Assembly (NCBI RefSeq): GCF_001591585.1
Contig: NZ_BCVE01000001.1
Span: 372,001-436,000, forward strand
Source: Niallia circulans NBRC 13626
GTDB taxonomy: Bacteria > Bacillota > Bacilli > Bacillales > Cytobacillaceae
Reading direction: 5' to 3'
DNA length: 64,000 bases
Shown: positions 18,501-26,713 of the stretch, in pieces
Layout: each line of letters starts with the position of its first letter
How positions within the stretch are numbered: the first letter of the stretch is position 1
The notes under the pieces: generated by a model
Seen by the model: the letters and a program-made list of their open reading frames with translations, nothing else
The model's database searches: none
Told to the model about the DNA's origin: nothing
Position numbers and translations under genes: made by a program

Positions 18501-19129
18501 AACGAAATTTCTGCTTCTCGATGTTTATCCATCTGATTAACAATTAACACAAATTTCTTACCTGACTCCACAAGCTGCTTTGTAAAGTCAAAGTTTATTT
18601 CCGACTGAACATGATTATAATCAACTACATAAAAAATAATATCTGCAAGATGAATACTAGATTCCGTTGCTAATTGATGAGCTTGATCTGTACTATCTAT
18701 TCCTGGGGTATCCATTAAAATAGCATTTTTTATTAGCAGCTCCGTATCTAATTGAACCTCTAATTCTTTTATATTTTCCACTCTTTCTGCTGCCTGTAAA
18801 ACTGTTTTGATATCAAGCACTTCTTTGTAAACATCTGCTTGATTAGAATGGTATAAAACTTTCAGCTGCTTGCCACCCTTTTTTACTCGGATTATATTGG
18901 CTGTTGTGGGAATAGGACTTGTTGGTAAAACTGTTGTACCAACTAGGTTATTAATCATGCTTGATTTCCCGGCAGAATAATGTCCACAAAAAGTTGCAAT
19001 AAATTCTTGTCTTGTCGCTTTTTTAATAAGCTCTTGTAATCTTTGCGCAGTTTGTTGATCATCATATGCCAAAAAATATTGGTAAAATGCTGCCCATTTA
19101 TGTAATGTGTCTATATTCGTTGAAAGCAT
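15542..19129 (-). CDS. dynA: Double dynamin DynA (YpbR)
   Basis: A 1195-residue bacterial dynamin formed by two fused dynamin units, as known for B. subtilis DynA, which tethers and fuses membranes and protects against pore-forming agents and phage. Unit 1: GHYSAGKSS (49-57), switch threonines in PTSPIPTTANI, DTPGIDSTD, NQMDKHRE. Unit 2: GAFSAGKSS (about 630), PVSPNPTTATI, VDTPGGDS, NAIDLAKN. The long stretches between are coiled coils. Both GTPases look intact. The ATG follows AAAGGAG. Confidence 0.95.
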   Translation of the reverse strand: MLSTNIDTLHKWAAFYQYFLAYDDQQTAQRLQELIKKATRQEFIATFCGHYSAGKSSMINNLVGTTVLPTSPIPTTANIIRVKKGGKQLKVLYHSNQADVYKEVLDIKTVLQAAERVENIKELEVQLDTELLIKNAILMDTPGIDSTDQAHQLATESSIHLADIIFYVVDYNHVQSEINFDFTKQLVESGKKFVLIVNQMDKHREAEISFADFKQSVYDSFLSYGIKPEKIFFTTLIETNSFYQGLKELKNYIMRKMEEQELILPYSLEESFQKLYKDHISFIETKNAEIIAPFEDQLLELTEDEYHSLEATLETTKKAIQTMDEDENKTVMSLENEWHSIIKNAYIMPYNLRELAKLYLESEQKNFKIGLFGSKSKTQREREDRLSTFYIELEKLVQIQLITPLSQFFEKQGKAEFFSQIKGLTSILSTQTLKALVNKEAQLSENYVLVYCETVENDLKQSFRKEITQLFNQWKEQRQQQLQKEKENLLKEEKKWQEFVNCKMKKEEMETKWQEWKEELEHLCEIQNVDASILRRLLETNEEEITYRSLSSPKTKTVQKNIKPAEVQKQIESKEMDTDLLLKQLRFLSSKLQQVKGFAHIAKNLFHKAAIIENRTYTICLFGAFSAGKSSFANALLDYPILPVSPNPTTATINRILPIDDEHPHKTVIVKWKSESEMLREINDYLQLVKEEASSLEAAQKIINTLAANPMERYANEFRYLQAFLKGYSDHRHYLGSEINIELEELANYVAIEETSCFVASIDVYFDCKITRKGITLVDTPGGDSINSRHTELSFEFMKKADCIFYVSYYNHAFSKADRAFLMQLGRLKDAFEKDKIFFVINAIDLAKNEEEQAAVEEYLQEQLQLYGIRSPRILPVSSLYYKHDVYGKWMKKAEEQMYDFIEHEWLSMMLQSAQKDYVETIDLLKKLVESTFAKKEVAEQELSRLKEEKRIILSQIENKDFQDTLAKFKMEVEEQLFYLKQRVMFRFHELMKEAYHPSILRGDNKKRELSLATTSFLIQLNFEFEQELRAVNLRLDQLFYKQRIEGYEEVRHLIQSINEEIRLQEEIERELESNITFHAPFKELDTILNKIGMKYYKNPKSFFEKNERKNMGVEMEQLVDEHGNIYIKEQINSFFAIYKELFAQHFDILLVNLKEQVAEYYDGKTALLTEHENIEKLEWIIKESTQTEFAQQTN

Positions 19130-19314
19130 GATATACTCCTTTTCATCTATGTATTTCTTTTATTTTAACTATTTTCCACATAAGAATAAAGTAAAATAAA
19201 CTGAAAATTGAAAGCGAAGACAAAATAAACTTGGTCCATTTTCCTTATTATTCGAGGACTTCTGATACTTTTGACGTTAAGATAAGAAAATTTTTTTCGA
19301 TTATTATTGTTTAA

Positions 19315-19388
19315 ATAAAAATAAAAAACTGTTTCTCCTTTTCAGCACTCCTACAAGCAGGTAAAAAGTGCTGAAATGAAAAAACAGT
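19315..19388 (-). terminator. Terminator of the 29-aa membrane peptide gene
   Basis: On the minus strand an outer stem ACTGTTT/AAACAGT encloses an inner stem TTTCAGCACT/AGTGCTGAAA and is followed by TTTTTTATTTTT. It lies 30 bases after the stop of the small gene and upstream of dynA, and supports that the small gene is a real transcription unit. Confidence 0.75.
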
Positions 19389-19417
19389 ATACAATCCTTT
19401 TATATTAGTTATTTCTA

Positions 19418-19507
19418 TTATTTCGTAGCTTTTATAGTATTATGTAAAACGTATTTCATAACAAATAAATAACTGATAAGTGTCAAACCAATTGGAAAAG
19501 CAATCAT
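19418..19507 (-). CDS. 29-residue membrane microprotein, putatively Fur-controlled
   Basis: A tiny open frame starting MIAFPIGLTLISYLFVMKYV and ending in a basic tail (HNTIKATK). One hydrophobic segment (residues 2-20) predicts a single membrane helix. Support for a real gene: AGGGGTG seven bases before the ATG, a sigma-A promoter about 50 bases upstream with a Fur-box-like palindrome in it, and a dedicated terminator. No homologue is known to me. The size is in the range of known membrane regulators of transporters and of Fur-controlled small proteins, but function is unknown. Confidence 0.6.
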   Translation of the reverse strand: MIAFPIGLTLISYLFVMKYVLHNTIKATK

Positions 19508-19531
19508 TCGTTACACCCCTATCTTTTTAGC

Positions 19532-19546
19532 TGAGAATAATTCTCT
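19532..19546 (-). promoter_or_regulatory. Second Fur-box-like palindrome
   Basis: TGAGAATAATTCTCT contains the perfect palindrome GAGAATAATTCTC and has three mismatches to the 7-1-7 Fur motif TGATAAT-N-ATTATCA. It lies just downstream of the predicted transcription start of the 29-aa gene. Confidence 0.4.
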
Positions 19547-19557
19547 ATCTCAATTAA

Positions 19558-19586
19558 ATAATATCACTATTGAAAATCATTTTCAA
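19558..19586 (-). promoter_or_regulatory. Sigma-A promoter overlapped by a Fur-box-like site
   Basis: On the minus strand TTGAAA (19581-19586) and TATTAT (19558-19563) are 17 bases apart. The palindrome TTGAAAATGATTTTCAA (19570-19586) covers the -35 box and half the spacer; its core TGAAAAT-G-ATTTTCA differs from the 7-1-7 Fur motif at two symmetric positions. Fur or a paralogue such as PerR or Zur is the likely binder. Confidence 0.6.
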
Positions 19587-19755
19587 TAAGAAAAAAGTTA
19601 TTCAATTTTTAGTATTTTTTCCCAAAAGACCTGATATATCAACAAAAATAGGAAATATGTACCATGAAAAACAACCTATTTTCCGAAAAAAATATAAACA
19701 AAATAGGTCTAATTTATGATAAGATATTTTTATCAGACGGATGGGGGAATAGTAA

Positions 19756-20208
19756 GTGACATTAACAAAAAGTACTACTGAAATTTTAAACGCAACTATA
19801 GAAGCTGTAAAAGGTGTTATTCCCTGCGAACAACAAATTGAGAAGCCAAGTTTAACTGTATCACCATTTATTTTACAATCTTTAGGGGTTTTAATAGGAT
19901 TAACAGGTGATTTCCGTGGTCGAATTATTATCGACGGAAATGAACAGGTTTTTGGTAAGATTGGCGAATCCATGTATGGAATGTTCTTGGAAGGGCCAAT
20001 GCTGGAATCTTTCTCTGGGGAATTAGGTAATATGCTTGCTGGAAATTTATCTACATTTGTATCTCAAAGTGGAATTGAAATGGATATTACACCGCCTACT
20101 GTTTTAGCAGGTCAAACGAAGCTGTCAGGGTTTGATAAGGCTCTAACCCTGCCGATTTCACTTCAAAATATTGGTCAATTAAACATAGTGCTAATTTTAG
20201 AGAATTAA
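19756..20208 (+). CDS. cheX: Chemotaxis protein CheX-type phosphatase
   Basis: A 150-residue protein of the CheC/CheX/FliY phosphatase group, which removes phosphate from CheY. The single E-x2-N active helix is visible in SFSGELGNMLAGNLST (about residues 90-105); one such motif and the beta-rich ends are typical of CheX rather than CheC, which has two. The start is GTG, eight bases after ATGGGGGAA. No other chemotaxis gene is nearby. A terminator follows about 110 bases downstream. Confidence 0.82.
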   Translation: MTLTKSTTEILNATIEAVKGVIPCEQQIEKPSLTVSPFILQSLGVLIGLTGDFRGRIIIDGNEQVFGKIGESMYGMFLEGPMLESFSGELGNMLAGNLSTFVSQSGIEMDITPPTVLAGQTKLSGFDKALTLPISLQNIGQLNIVLILEN

Positions 20209-20316
20209 AGGATTGTTTCAAGAATCTTTTAGCTTGCAGAATTTTTTTGTCTCATAACTAGTTTGTTATTTTCCATATGATGATCACTCTTATTGCATAT
20301 TATCATAGAACAAACG

Positions 20317-20353
20317 AAAAAAAGCAGAATAAACATTTTCTTCTGCTTTTTTT
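20317..20353. terminator. Bidirectional terminator between cheX and a small zinc protein gene
   Basis: A 13-bp stem (AAAAAAAGCAGAA / TTCTGCTTTTTTT) with an 11-base loop gives T-tracts on both strands. Confidence 0.9.
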
Positions 20354-20358
20354 ACTGT

Positions 20359-20484
20359 TTACTTACTATCCGTATGGCTTTGTACTTCTATTTTTATTAG
20401 ATTCTCCGCTTTATGCCCGCAGCATTTACATATTGTCTTTTCTTTATAGATAGTCAGGCAGTAGCTACAATAATAATTTACCAT
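20359..20484 (-). CDS. 41-residue putative zinc-ribbon protein
   Basis: A short open frame coding MVNYYCSYCLTIYKEKTICK, then CCGHKAENL and a charged tail. Five cysteines and one histidine are arranged as C-x2-C...C-x-C-C-G-H, a compact metal-binding pattern. A GTGGGTGTGAT stretch lies before the ATG and the strong shared terminator begins six bases after the stop. I do not recognise the family; the cysteine pattern plus the terminator make a real gene likely. It lies between cheX and the M32 peptidase gene. Confidence 0.6.
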   Translation of the reverse strand: MVNYYCSYCLTIYKEKTICKCCGHKAENLIKIEVQSHTDSK

Positions 20485-20661
20485 ATAAATCACACCCACT
20501 TCTTCATAAACATATATTAGTATATTTATCATTTGTGGAATATGTGCGGAAACGAGAGAAGTTTAACCGTTTTGCTTATATTCTGGTTTATTGAGAGCTA
20601 CTTTTATAAAAAACATGCCCCAAAAGTTAAGTTATATTATCACGATTGAGGAATATATTTA

Positions 20662-22186
20662 TTACAGATCTAGTTGATAAACATCACTATACTTTTTGTA
20701 TAAATAATCAATTAAATATTGGGCGTTTAATCCTTCCCCTGTTACATCCTTTAATATTTCGAGCGGTTTTTTCATTTTCCCAAAACGATGAATTTTTTCA
20801 TTCAGCCACTCTTTAACAGGAAGGCAAGTTACCCTGCTCTAATAAAGCATCAAAATCAGGTATATCTTTTTCCATCACTTGCTTTAGTTGGGCAGCATAC
20901 ATATAGCCTAGAGCATAGGATGGAAAATATCCAAAGCTTCCCCCTGCCCAATGCACATCTTGGAGTACTCCTTCTCCATCATTTTCAGGAACTACCCCTA
21001 AATAAGATTGATACTTTTCATTCCATATCGCCGGCAAATCCTTCACTTCGAAATCACCATCAAATAAGCCTTTCTCAATTTCGTAACGAATCATAATATG
21101 TAATGGATATGTTAGCTCATCTGCTTCAATTCTAATCAATGACGGCTTGGATTCATTAATAGCTCGATAAAAGTCTTCGACACTCACATCATCAAATTGA
21201 CCATTAGCAAATGATTTCAAAGCTTCATAATTATGCTTCCAGAACGCAAGATTTCTTCCCACAAAATTTTCATAAAATAGTGATTGGGATTCATGAATAC
21301 CCATTGAGGTACCTGTGCATAATGGTGTTCCGATAAGCTCTTTCGAAATATTTTGTTCATACAGTGCATGACCTGCTTCATGGATTGTTCCAAAAACCGC
21401 CACTCTAAAGTCAGATTCATCATATTTAGTTGTAATTCGAACATCGCCAGGATTGATTCCAGTCGCAAATGGATGCACCGTTTTATCTAAACGTCCAGCG
21501 TCAAAATCGTATCCTACTTGTTTTAATACATCAAGACTAAATGCCTCTTGACTTTTTGCTGGAAATGTCTGATATAAAAAATCAGTAGTCGGGGGATTTT
21601 TTGAAGCCGCAATTTTATGAACTAACGGTATAATTTTATCTTTTACATCTAAAAATACTTCATCTAAAACAGCAACTGTCATACCAGGCTCATACATATC
21701 TAATAAAACATCATATTTATTTTCTTTATGTCCCCAATATTCAATGAATCGTTTATTCATCTCTACTAATTTTTCTAAATAAGGCTGAAACAAGGAAAAG
21801 TCCGCTTTTTCTTTCGCTTCTTCCCATACACTTTCCGCTTTTGATTGGAGCATCACATATTCTTTATGTTCCTCTGCAGGAATTTTTTTATTGCGATCAA
21901 ATTCCTTTTTCATTTCTTCAACTGTCTTTCTTGTAATTGGTGATAATTGAGCTTGGATACTTTCCTCAGAAAGGACAGTAAGATAGGACTCTAGCTCTTC
22001 AGAAGTTGATAATTCAAATAATTCAGAGGATAGGACACCGATTACTTCTGTTCGTTGGTCTACTCCCTTTTTTGGGGCACCTGTACGTAAGTCCCAGTAA
22101 ATTAGAGCAAGTGCTTCATTGTAAGCCCCTATCTTCTTCACATAATTTATAAATTGTTCTTCCATTTCTTTTTGATTAATAGACAA
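20662..22186 (-). pseudogene. ypwA: M32 carboxypeptidase (YpwA), frameshifted near the C-terminus
   Basis: A zinc metallocarboxypeptidase of family M32. The first 457 residues hold HEAGH (His269, Glu270, His273) and the downstream HESQS that supplies a further ligand. That frame stops at 20813 after 'LLEQGNLPSC'. Reading on in another frame gives LPVKEWLNEKIHRFGKMKKP, then GEGLNAQYLIDYL and a stop at 20662, which is the conserved family C-terminus. One extra C near 20823 explains it; removing it gives about 507 residues, close to the 501 of YpwA. The catalytic site is upstream, so the short form might keep some activity. Confidence 0.85.
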
Positions 22187-22473
22187 TATACTCTCCTCTT
22201 TTCTTATCTGTATGATTTTATCTTAACATATTGTTTGGAGTTGAGACATAAGTAATCCAACCAAATATAAAACCGAACAATTAGATGAATGTGCCTTGAA
22301 AACCTTGTATAATTGTATACTTTTTCTTCCTAATAAAGAAGATTTGTAGTTATCCCTTGCAGAATCGGCCCATCCTATAAAAGAATGAACATACAAAAAA
22401 ACTCATAAGATTATTCATGCATTGTTCGATAACAACTTAGAATTTCTTATGAGCCTTTTTATTATTGAACCAA
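22187..22473. other. Intergenic region between ypvA and ypwA
   Basis: About 290 bases. It holds the ypvA terminator (22395-22460) and presumably the ypwA promoter, which I could not fix. No further structure was seen. Confidence 0.4.
22395..22460 (-). terminator. Terminator of ypvA
   Basis: CTCATAAGA (22402-22410) pairs with TCTTATGAG (22445-22453). On the minus strand the stem is followed by seven T. Confidence 0.75.
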
Positions 22474-24387
22474 TTACATTGCTGTTACTGGTAAAGCCTC
22501 TATTACAGCATTCTTTACTAGGCCTGCTACATTTGCATCCATACATATATGAATCGTACCTTTATCTTCATGTGTACGGATTAAGCGACCAACACCTTGA
22601 CGCAGCCTTAAAACCATATATGGCAAATCAACTTCTAGAAAAGGATTTTCTACATTTTCACGCTTACTTTTATAAACCGGATCATTTGGAGGGAATGGCA
22701 AAGAATAGATAAATACGTTTTCTAATGATCTCCCAGGTACATCTAGTCCTTCCCATAGATTTACTGCACAAAGGATTGAATTTTCCTCATTTTGAAATTT
22801 TGAAACAAGGGTACTAATTTCTCTTTCCCCCTCAAAGTATATCGGTAAGGAAAATTCCTTTGGCAGATTGTCCTTAAACCTAGCTAAATCTTCTTTACTA
22901 TTGAAAAGAACAAGAGATCGACCTTCTGCTTTTATTAACTCTTCATAACAATATGCTTGTTTTTCTGTGTCTTCATTCTGATTGAATGACTTAATATATA
23001 CAGCCATATTCTCTTCATAATCAAACGGAGAATCAACAGAAAACGATAAATAATCAGCTGCGCCAATACTTTTGGCCATATATTCAAAGGATTTATTCTC
23101 AGATAATGTTGCCGAAGAGAAGATAATCGGTTTTTGTTGACTAAATACTTCTTCTTGCATAATATCTTGAACAAGTCTTGGCATAATAACAAGCGTTCTT
23201 TCCCCGTTATTTTCCTCAAACCAGGTTATTCCATTCATTTCCTTTAAAAATAGACCTAACGAATGAGAAATCTGCTCTAAATACTCTTCTACCACTTTTA
23301 AGTCATACTCATTGATAACATACATTTCACTTTCAAAGACAAGCTCTTCTTCTAGCTCAGAAATATAGCCTGCCAATTTTTTACCTGCTTGGATTACTCG
23401 ATCTGTTTTTTTGATTTCCTGTTTATCTGAACCTTCTGTTTTATAGGATGCATCTGTTAGTTCTCTAAAAAACTGTTCATTTTGATAAATAGTTTCCTCA
23501 ATAATATTTAGGGTTTTCTCACGTACATCGTTTGCCATTAAACGTGTTAATAGATTTTCTAAGTTTTGCTCTGTCAATCTGTATGTTAATGCACTTTGGG
23601 CAGCATATTCTAATAAATGTCCTTCATCAAAAACAACACAAGCACTATCAGGTAATAAAGGAAGCTGTCCTTCTCTTTTTCTAGCTTCTTTTGTCCAAAT
23701 ATGTTCCATATAAAAGTCATGGGAACAGATGATTAAATCTTTAGCATTACGATAATAATCTCGATGTAATGTCTGCCCACAGCGATGGCGTTTATCACAA
23801 GTAAAACAATCTTGCATGGAATCCCATGCTACCCCTTCCCAATCCTTATCATTTAAATCTGGATAATCTTTTCTGTCTCCATATGGTGAAAAAGATTGTA
23901 ATGATCCTGTTCCGTGCACAAAATCTGGAAGGCTGTCATAAATCGTATTATACGTATCTTCCAATGTAATTTTTTGATCCAGTTTAGTTAAGCATAAATA
24001 TTGGTTTCGTGATTTAGCTAAACGAACATCAATGTTTAATCCAAGCGCCTGCTCTAACTTTGCAATATCGCCTTCTTTTTTTACTAGCTGTTCAATTAAC
24101 GTCTCATCTGAACAAGCAATAATGGCAGGCTTGTTTACATAACGGGCATAACAAATGCTATATAATAAATAGACAAAGGTCTTTCCAGTTCCTACTCCAG
24201 CCTCTGCAAAAATTGTTTTCTTTTCCTTAAACGCTTTTTCTAATTGATAAGCCATATATACTTGCTCATCTCGTAGTTCATAACCTGCTTCTGGAAGAAT
24301 GTCATAAAAGACATCGCCAATCCACTCTCCCAGCTTCTCATAAAATGATTCTGTTTTTGATACTTCAAATGGCATGCTATTTTGCAT
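22474..24387 (-). CDS. ypvA: DinG/XPD-type iron-sulfur DNA helicase YpvA
   Basis: A 637-residue superfamily 2 helicase. Walker A AEAGVGTGKT (61-70), DEGH (VVFDEGHLLEYAA), SATLSENKSF and the C-terminal QGVGRLIRT motif VI are present. Between motifs Ia and II, cysteines in YLCLTK and DCFTCDKRHRCG form the four-Cys iron-sulfur cluster site of the XPD/DinG group. Unlike the DinG protein at 46-49 kb it has no exonuclease domain. The ATG follows CGGAGGGG. Expected to unwind DNA with 5' overhangs or R-loops; exact role unknown. Confidence 0.92.
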   Translation of the reverse strand: MQNSMPFEVSKTESFYEKLGEWIGDVFYDILPEAGYELRDEQVYMAYQLEKAFKEKKTIFAEAGVGTGKTFVYLLYSICYARYVNKPAIIACSDETLIEQLVKKEGDIAKLEQALGLNIDVRLAKSRNQYLCLTKLDQKITLEDTYNTIYDSLPDFVHGTGSLQSFSPYGDRKDYPDLNDKDWEGVAWDSMQDCFTCDKRHRCGQTLHRDYYRNAKDLIICSHDFYMEHIWTKEARKREGQLPLLPDSACVVFDEGHLLEYAAQSALTYRLTEQNLENLLTRLMANDVREKTLNIIEETIYQNEQFFRELTDASYKTEGSDKQEIKKTDRVIQAGKKLAGYISELEEELVFESEMYVINEYDLKVVEEYLEQISHSLGLFLKEMNGITWFEENNGERTLVIMPRLVQDIMQEEVFSQQKPIIFSSATLSENKSFEYMAKSIGAADYLSFSVDSPFDYEENMAVYIKSFNQNEDTEKQAYCYEELIKAEGRSLVLFNSKEDLARFKDNLPKEFSLPIYFEGEREISTLVSKFQNEENSILCAVNLWEGLDVPGRSLENVFIYSLPFPPNDPVYKSKRENVENPFLEVDLPYMVLRLRQGVGRLIRTHEDKGTIHICMDANVAGLVKNAVIEALPVTAM

Positions 24388-24518
24388 GTAAACCCCTCCG
24401 ACCTACGAATTATGCTGCTTGTCTTTAATCTTTATCTATTTAATAAGCAATGAATAATTTACTTAATTTTTTCATGACGAACCTTAATCATAGTCAATTT
24501 GACTGCAATATTCAAGTG

Positions 24519-24558
24519 AAAAGAGGGTTGCCTCCAAAAGAATCAGGCACCCTCTTTT
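24519..24558 (-). terminator. Hairpin after the 56-aa gene
   Basis: AAAAGAGGGT(T)GCCT pairs with AGGCACCCTCTTTT around an 11-base loop. The stem ends in TTTT on either strand; a bidirectional or minus-strand terminator is likely. Confidence 0.6.
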
Positions 24559-24607
24559 ACATCATTTCATTATTAATTATTTTGGAATATCGTCGTCCTG
24601 CTTTTTC

Positions 24608-24778
24608 TTATCCTCTATCTCTTGATAAGGAATAAGTCATGGCCTGCTGAACCATTTGTTGTGCTGCTGATAATTGCTGTAAAACAGCTTGATCAGCAAT
24701 ACCTTCTTCTTCTATTAGATTTACCGAAGAATTTAACGCACCGATTATTTTTGTATAATCTATATTACTATCTTTCAT
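24608..24778 (-). CDS. Hypothetical protein, 56 aa (yptA position)
   Basis: A short helical protein starting MKDSNIDYTKIIGALN and rich in Gln/Ala in the middle (VLQQLSAAQQMVQQAM). There is no signal peptide, cysteine or membrane segment. A very good TGGAGGG lies seven bases before the ATG and a hairpin follows 50 bases after the stop. It occupies the place of B. subtilis yptA between ypvA and ypsC, but I cannot confirm homology by eye. Function unknown. Confidence 0.65.
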   Translation of the reverse strand: MKDSNIDYTKIIGALNSSVNLIEEEGIADQAVLQQLSAAQQMVQQAMTYSLSRDRG

Positions 24779-24881
24779 AAAACTTCCCTCCAGAAAATTA
24801 CGTATAGAATAAATATATACTGTTACTCAAAAAATATACTTATTTATAAGATGTAACTTTCTAAAAAGCAGACTTTATGTG

Positions 24882-26015
24882 TTAGTCTCTTTTTCGCTTG
24901 CCCCAGTATTGATAATAATCTGTTCGAATGAATCCGTTGAATAGTTTGCGTTTTTTCGTCGCTTTTCTGCCATAATGCGTTTCAAACTCTTCATCACTTG
25001 TAAGCATATAAATAGACCATGTTTCAAGTGGTGCAAATGCTTGTCCCATTTCCTGATACATTTTTTGAACAGACGGTTTATCTCCTAACCGCTCTCCATA
25101 TGGCGGATTGCCTACAATAACACCATTATCTTTCATTGTGGTAAAATCTTTTACTTGCATTTGCTTAAAGGTAATAAGGTCTCCCAGTCCTGCTTCAAAA
25201 GCATTTTCTTGCGCTATTTGAATCATCCGATGATCGATATCAGTTCCAATGATTTCAAGTGGTTGATCATAATTTGCGTTTTCTTCTGCTTCTTGACGTA
25301 CCTCTTCCCATACTTCATTTGGCATCCAATCCCATGTTTCCGAGATAAAATCACGATTAAAGCCTGGTGCGATATTTTGCCCGATTAAAGCTGCTTCAAT
25401 TGGAATGGTACCAGATCCACAAAAAGGATCTACAAAAGGTCGATCCGCTGTCCAATTAGTTAATAAAATTAAAGCAGCAGCAAGTGTCTCTTTCAAAGGT
25501 GCTTCCCCTTGTCCTGCGCGATACCCCCTTTTATGGAGTCCTTGTCCTGAAGTATCAATCGTTAATGTAACAATATCCTTCAAAATAGCAACTTCAATCT
25601 TAAATAACGCGCCGTTTTCCTCTAGCCACCCTGTTTTCTTATAATGAGTGCTTATCCGATTAACAATCGCCTTTTTAACTATTGCTTGACAATCTGACAC
25701 ACTGAAAAGCTTTGATTTGACAGATTTACCTGAAACAGGGAATTGTGCATTTACTGGAAGATATTCTTCCCATCTTATCGCTTTTGTTTTTTCAAAAAGT
25801 TCATCAAAGGTTGTTGCTTTAAATTCAGCAACTTTAATCTTTACACGATCAGCAGTACGAAGCCACATATTGCTTCTTGCAATTGCCTTTTCGTCGCCTT
25901 TAAATAAAACTTTACCATTATCCACCGAACATTCATAGCCTAGCTCTCTTACCTCTTTTGCAACTATTGCTTCAAGTCCCATTGCTGCAGTAGCTATTAA
26001 GTCAAAATTTCTCAT
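24882..26015 (-). CDS. ypsC: THUMP-domain RNA methyltransferase (YpsC, RlmL-like)
   Basis: A 377-residue SAM-dependent methyltransferase. The THUMP RNA-binding domain is at about residues 45-155, followed by a Rossmann methyltransferase domain with DPFCGSGTIPIEAA as SAM site and NPPYGERLGD as the catalytic NPPY motif for N2-guanine or N6-adenine methylation. It corresponds to the N-terminal half of E. coli RlmL and is likely to modify 23S rRNA. The ATG follows AAAGGAGTCG. It lies directly downstream of rnpB in transcription order. Confidence 0.9.
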   Translation of the reverse strand: MRNFDLIATAAMGLEAIVAKEVRELGYECSVDNGKVLFKGDEKAIARSNMWLRTADRVKIKVAEFKATTFDELFEKTKAIRWEEYLPVNAQFPVSGKSVKSKLFSVSDCQAIVKKAIVNRISTHYKKTGWLEENGALFKIEVAILKDIVTLTIDTSGQGLHKRGYRAGQGEAPLKETLAAALILLTNWTADRPFVDPFCGSGTIPIEAALIGQNIAPGFNRDFISETWDWMPNEVWEEVRQEAEENANYDQPLEIIGTDIDHRMIQIAQENAFEAGLGDLITFKQMQVKDFTTMKDNGVIVGNPPYGERLGDKPSVQKMYQEMGQAFAPLETWSIYMLTSDEEFETHYGRKATKKRKLFNGFIRTDYYQYWGKRKRD

Positions 26016-26213
26016 AACGACTCCTTTATCATCATTTTAGCTGTATTTTCTTATGTATCATTATTGCTTGTTCTATAGCTTCAAATTAGTATGTATATTC
26101 CATATAAAAAGGATGACCAGATTATATGAATGACATACTGATTAGAAAAAAATTCTCCCAGCATATCAGACACAAATCTACGTGTCACCCTTTGTCATGT
26201 TATTATCATTATA

Positions 26214-26615
26214 ATCAATATCACGCTCTATAAGCCATGTTCTGTTCCTTTGTACTCATGCGACTTTTCATCTCGTACTAAGGCGGTAATCATCTATCTA
26301 CAGAAAATAATTTCTGTCCTTCTCTTCCGTTCATTTCCTCAGAGAAAGTTCCCCTACCATAATTTGGGTTTCTCGCTCGTGGGGTTTACCTCGTTCCACC
26401 CTTGTCATTTCTGACAAAGCTACGTCACTGTGGCACTTTCAAAGTATTCATACCATATCCGAAGACTTAGGTATTTTCCCTGCCGTCAGCATAAATATGC
26501 TGCCCTAGCTTATTTTTTGACTAGGCACGAACACTACAAGCATCTCAGCTTGTGCGAGCATGGACTTTCCTCTACAAACAAGGTTTGCAGCGATTACCAA
26601 AGCGTTTTATTGATA
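26214..26615 (-). ncRNA. rnpB: RNase P RNA, type B
   Basis: The minus strand shows the conserved RNase P core: GGTAATCGCTGC near the 5' end, GAGGAAAGTCCATGCTCGCA, AAGCTAGGGCAGC, GCTGACGGCAGGGAAAA, GAAAGTGCCACAGTGACG, GTGGAACGAGGTAAACCCC, CGAGCGAGAAACCCAAAT, AGAAGGACAGAA, TAGATGATTACCGCC, and GAACATGGCTTA near the 3' end. ATCAAT..CGCT at the 5' end pairs with AGCG..ATTGAT at the 3' end as helix P1, which fixes the limits at about 26214 and 26615 (about 400 nt, as for B. subtilis). It lies between gpsB and ypsC as in B. subtilis. Ends are approximate. Confidence 0.96.
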
Positions 26616-26713
26616 CAATAGCTATTATAGTTGTTTTACCTATCTAATGCAATGGTTATTATAGGAAATTATTAGCTTTTCAACTATAATACTGCATAGA
26701 AAATTTAAAAACA

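Noticed and set aside
19602-19973. 123-codon minus-strand frame across cheX
   Set aside because: Antisense shadow of cheX with no ribosome site or family pattern.
24450-24635. 61-codon plus-strand frame overlapping the 56-aa gene and its terminator
   Set aside because: No ribosome site and it runs through the hairpin; shadow of the minus-strand gene.
26145-26186. Possible rnpB terminator (GACAC-N8-GTGTC with a T-run on the minus strand)
   Set aside because: Stem of only five pairs and 16 bases between stem and T-run; not convincing enough to list.
26430-26621. 63-codon frame on the plus strand within rnpB
   Set aside because: It is antisense to RNase P RNA and explained by it.
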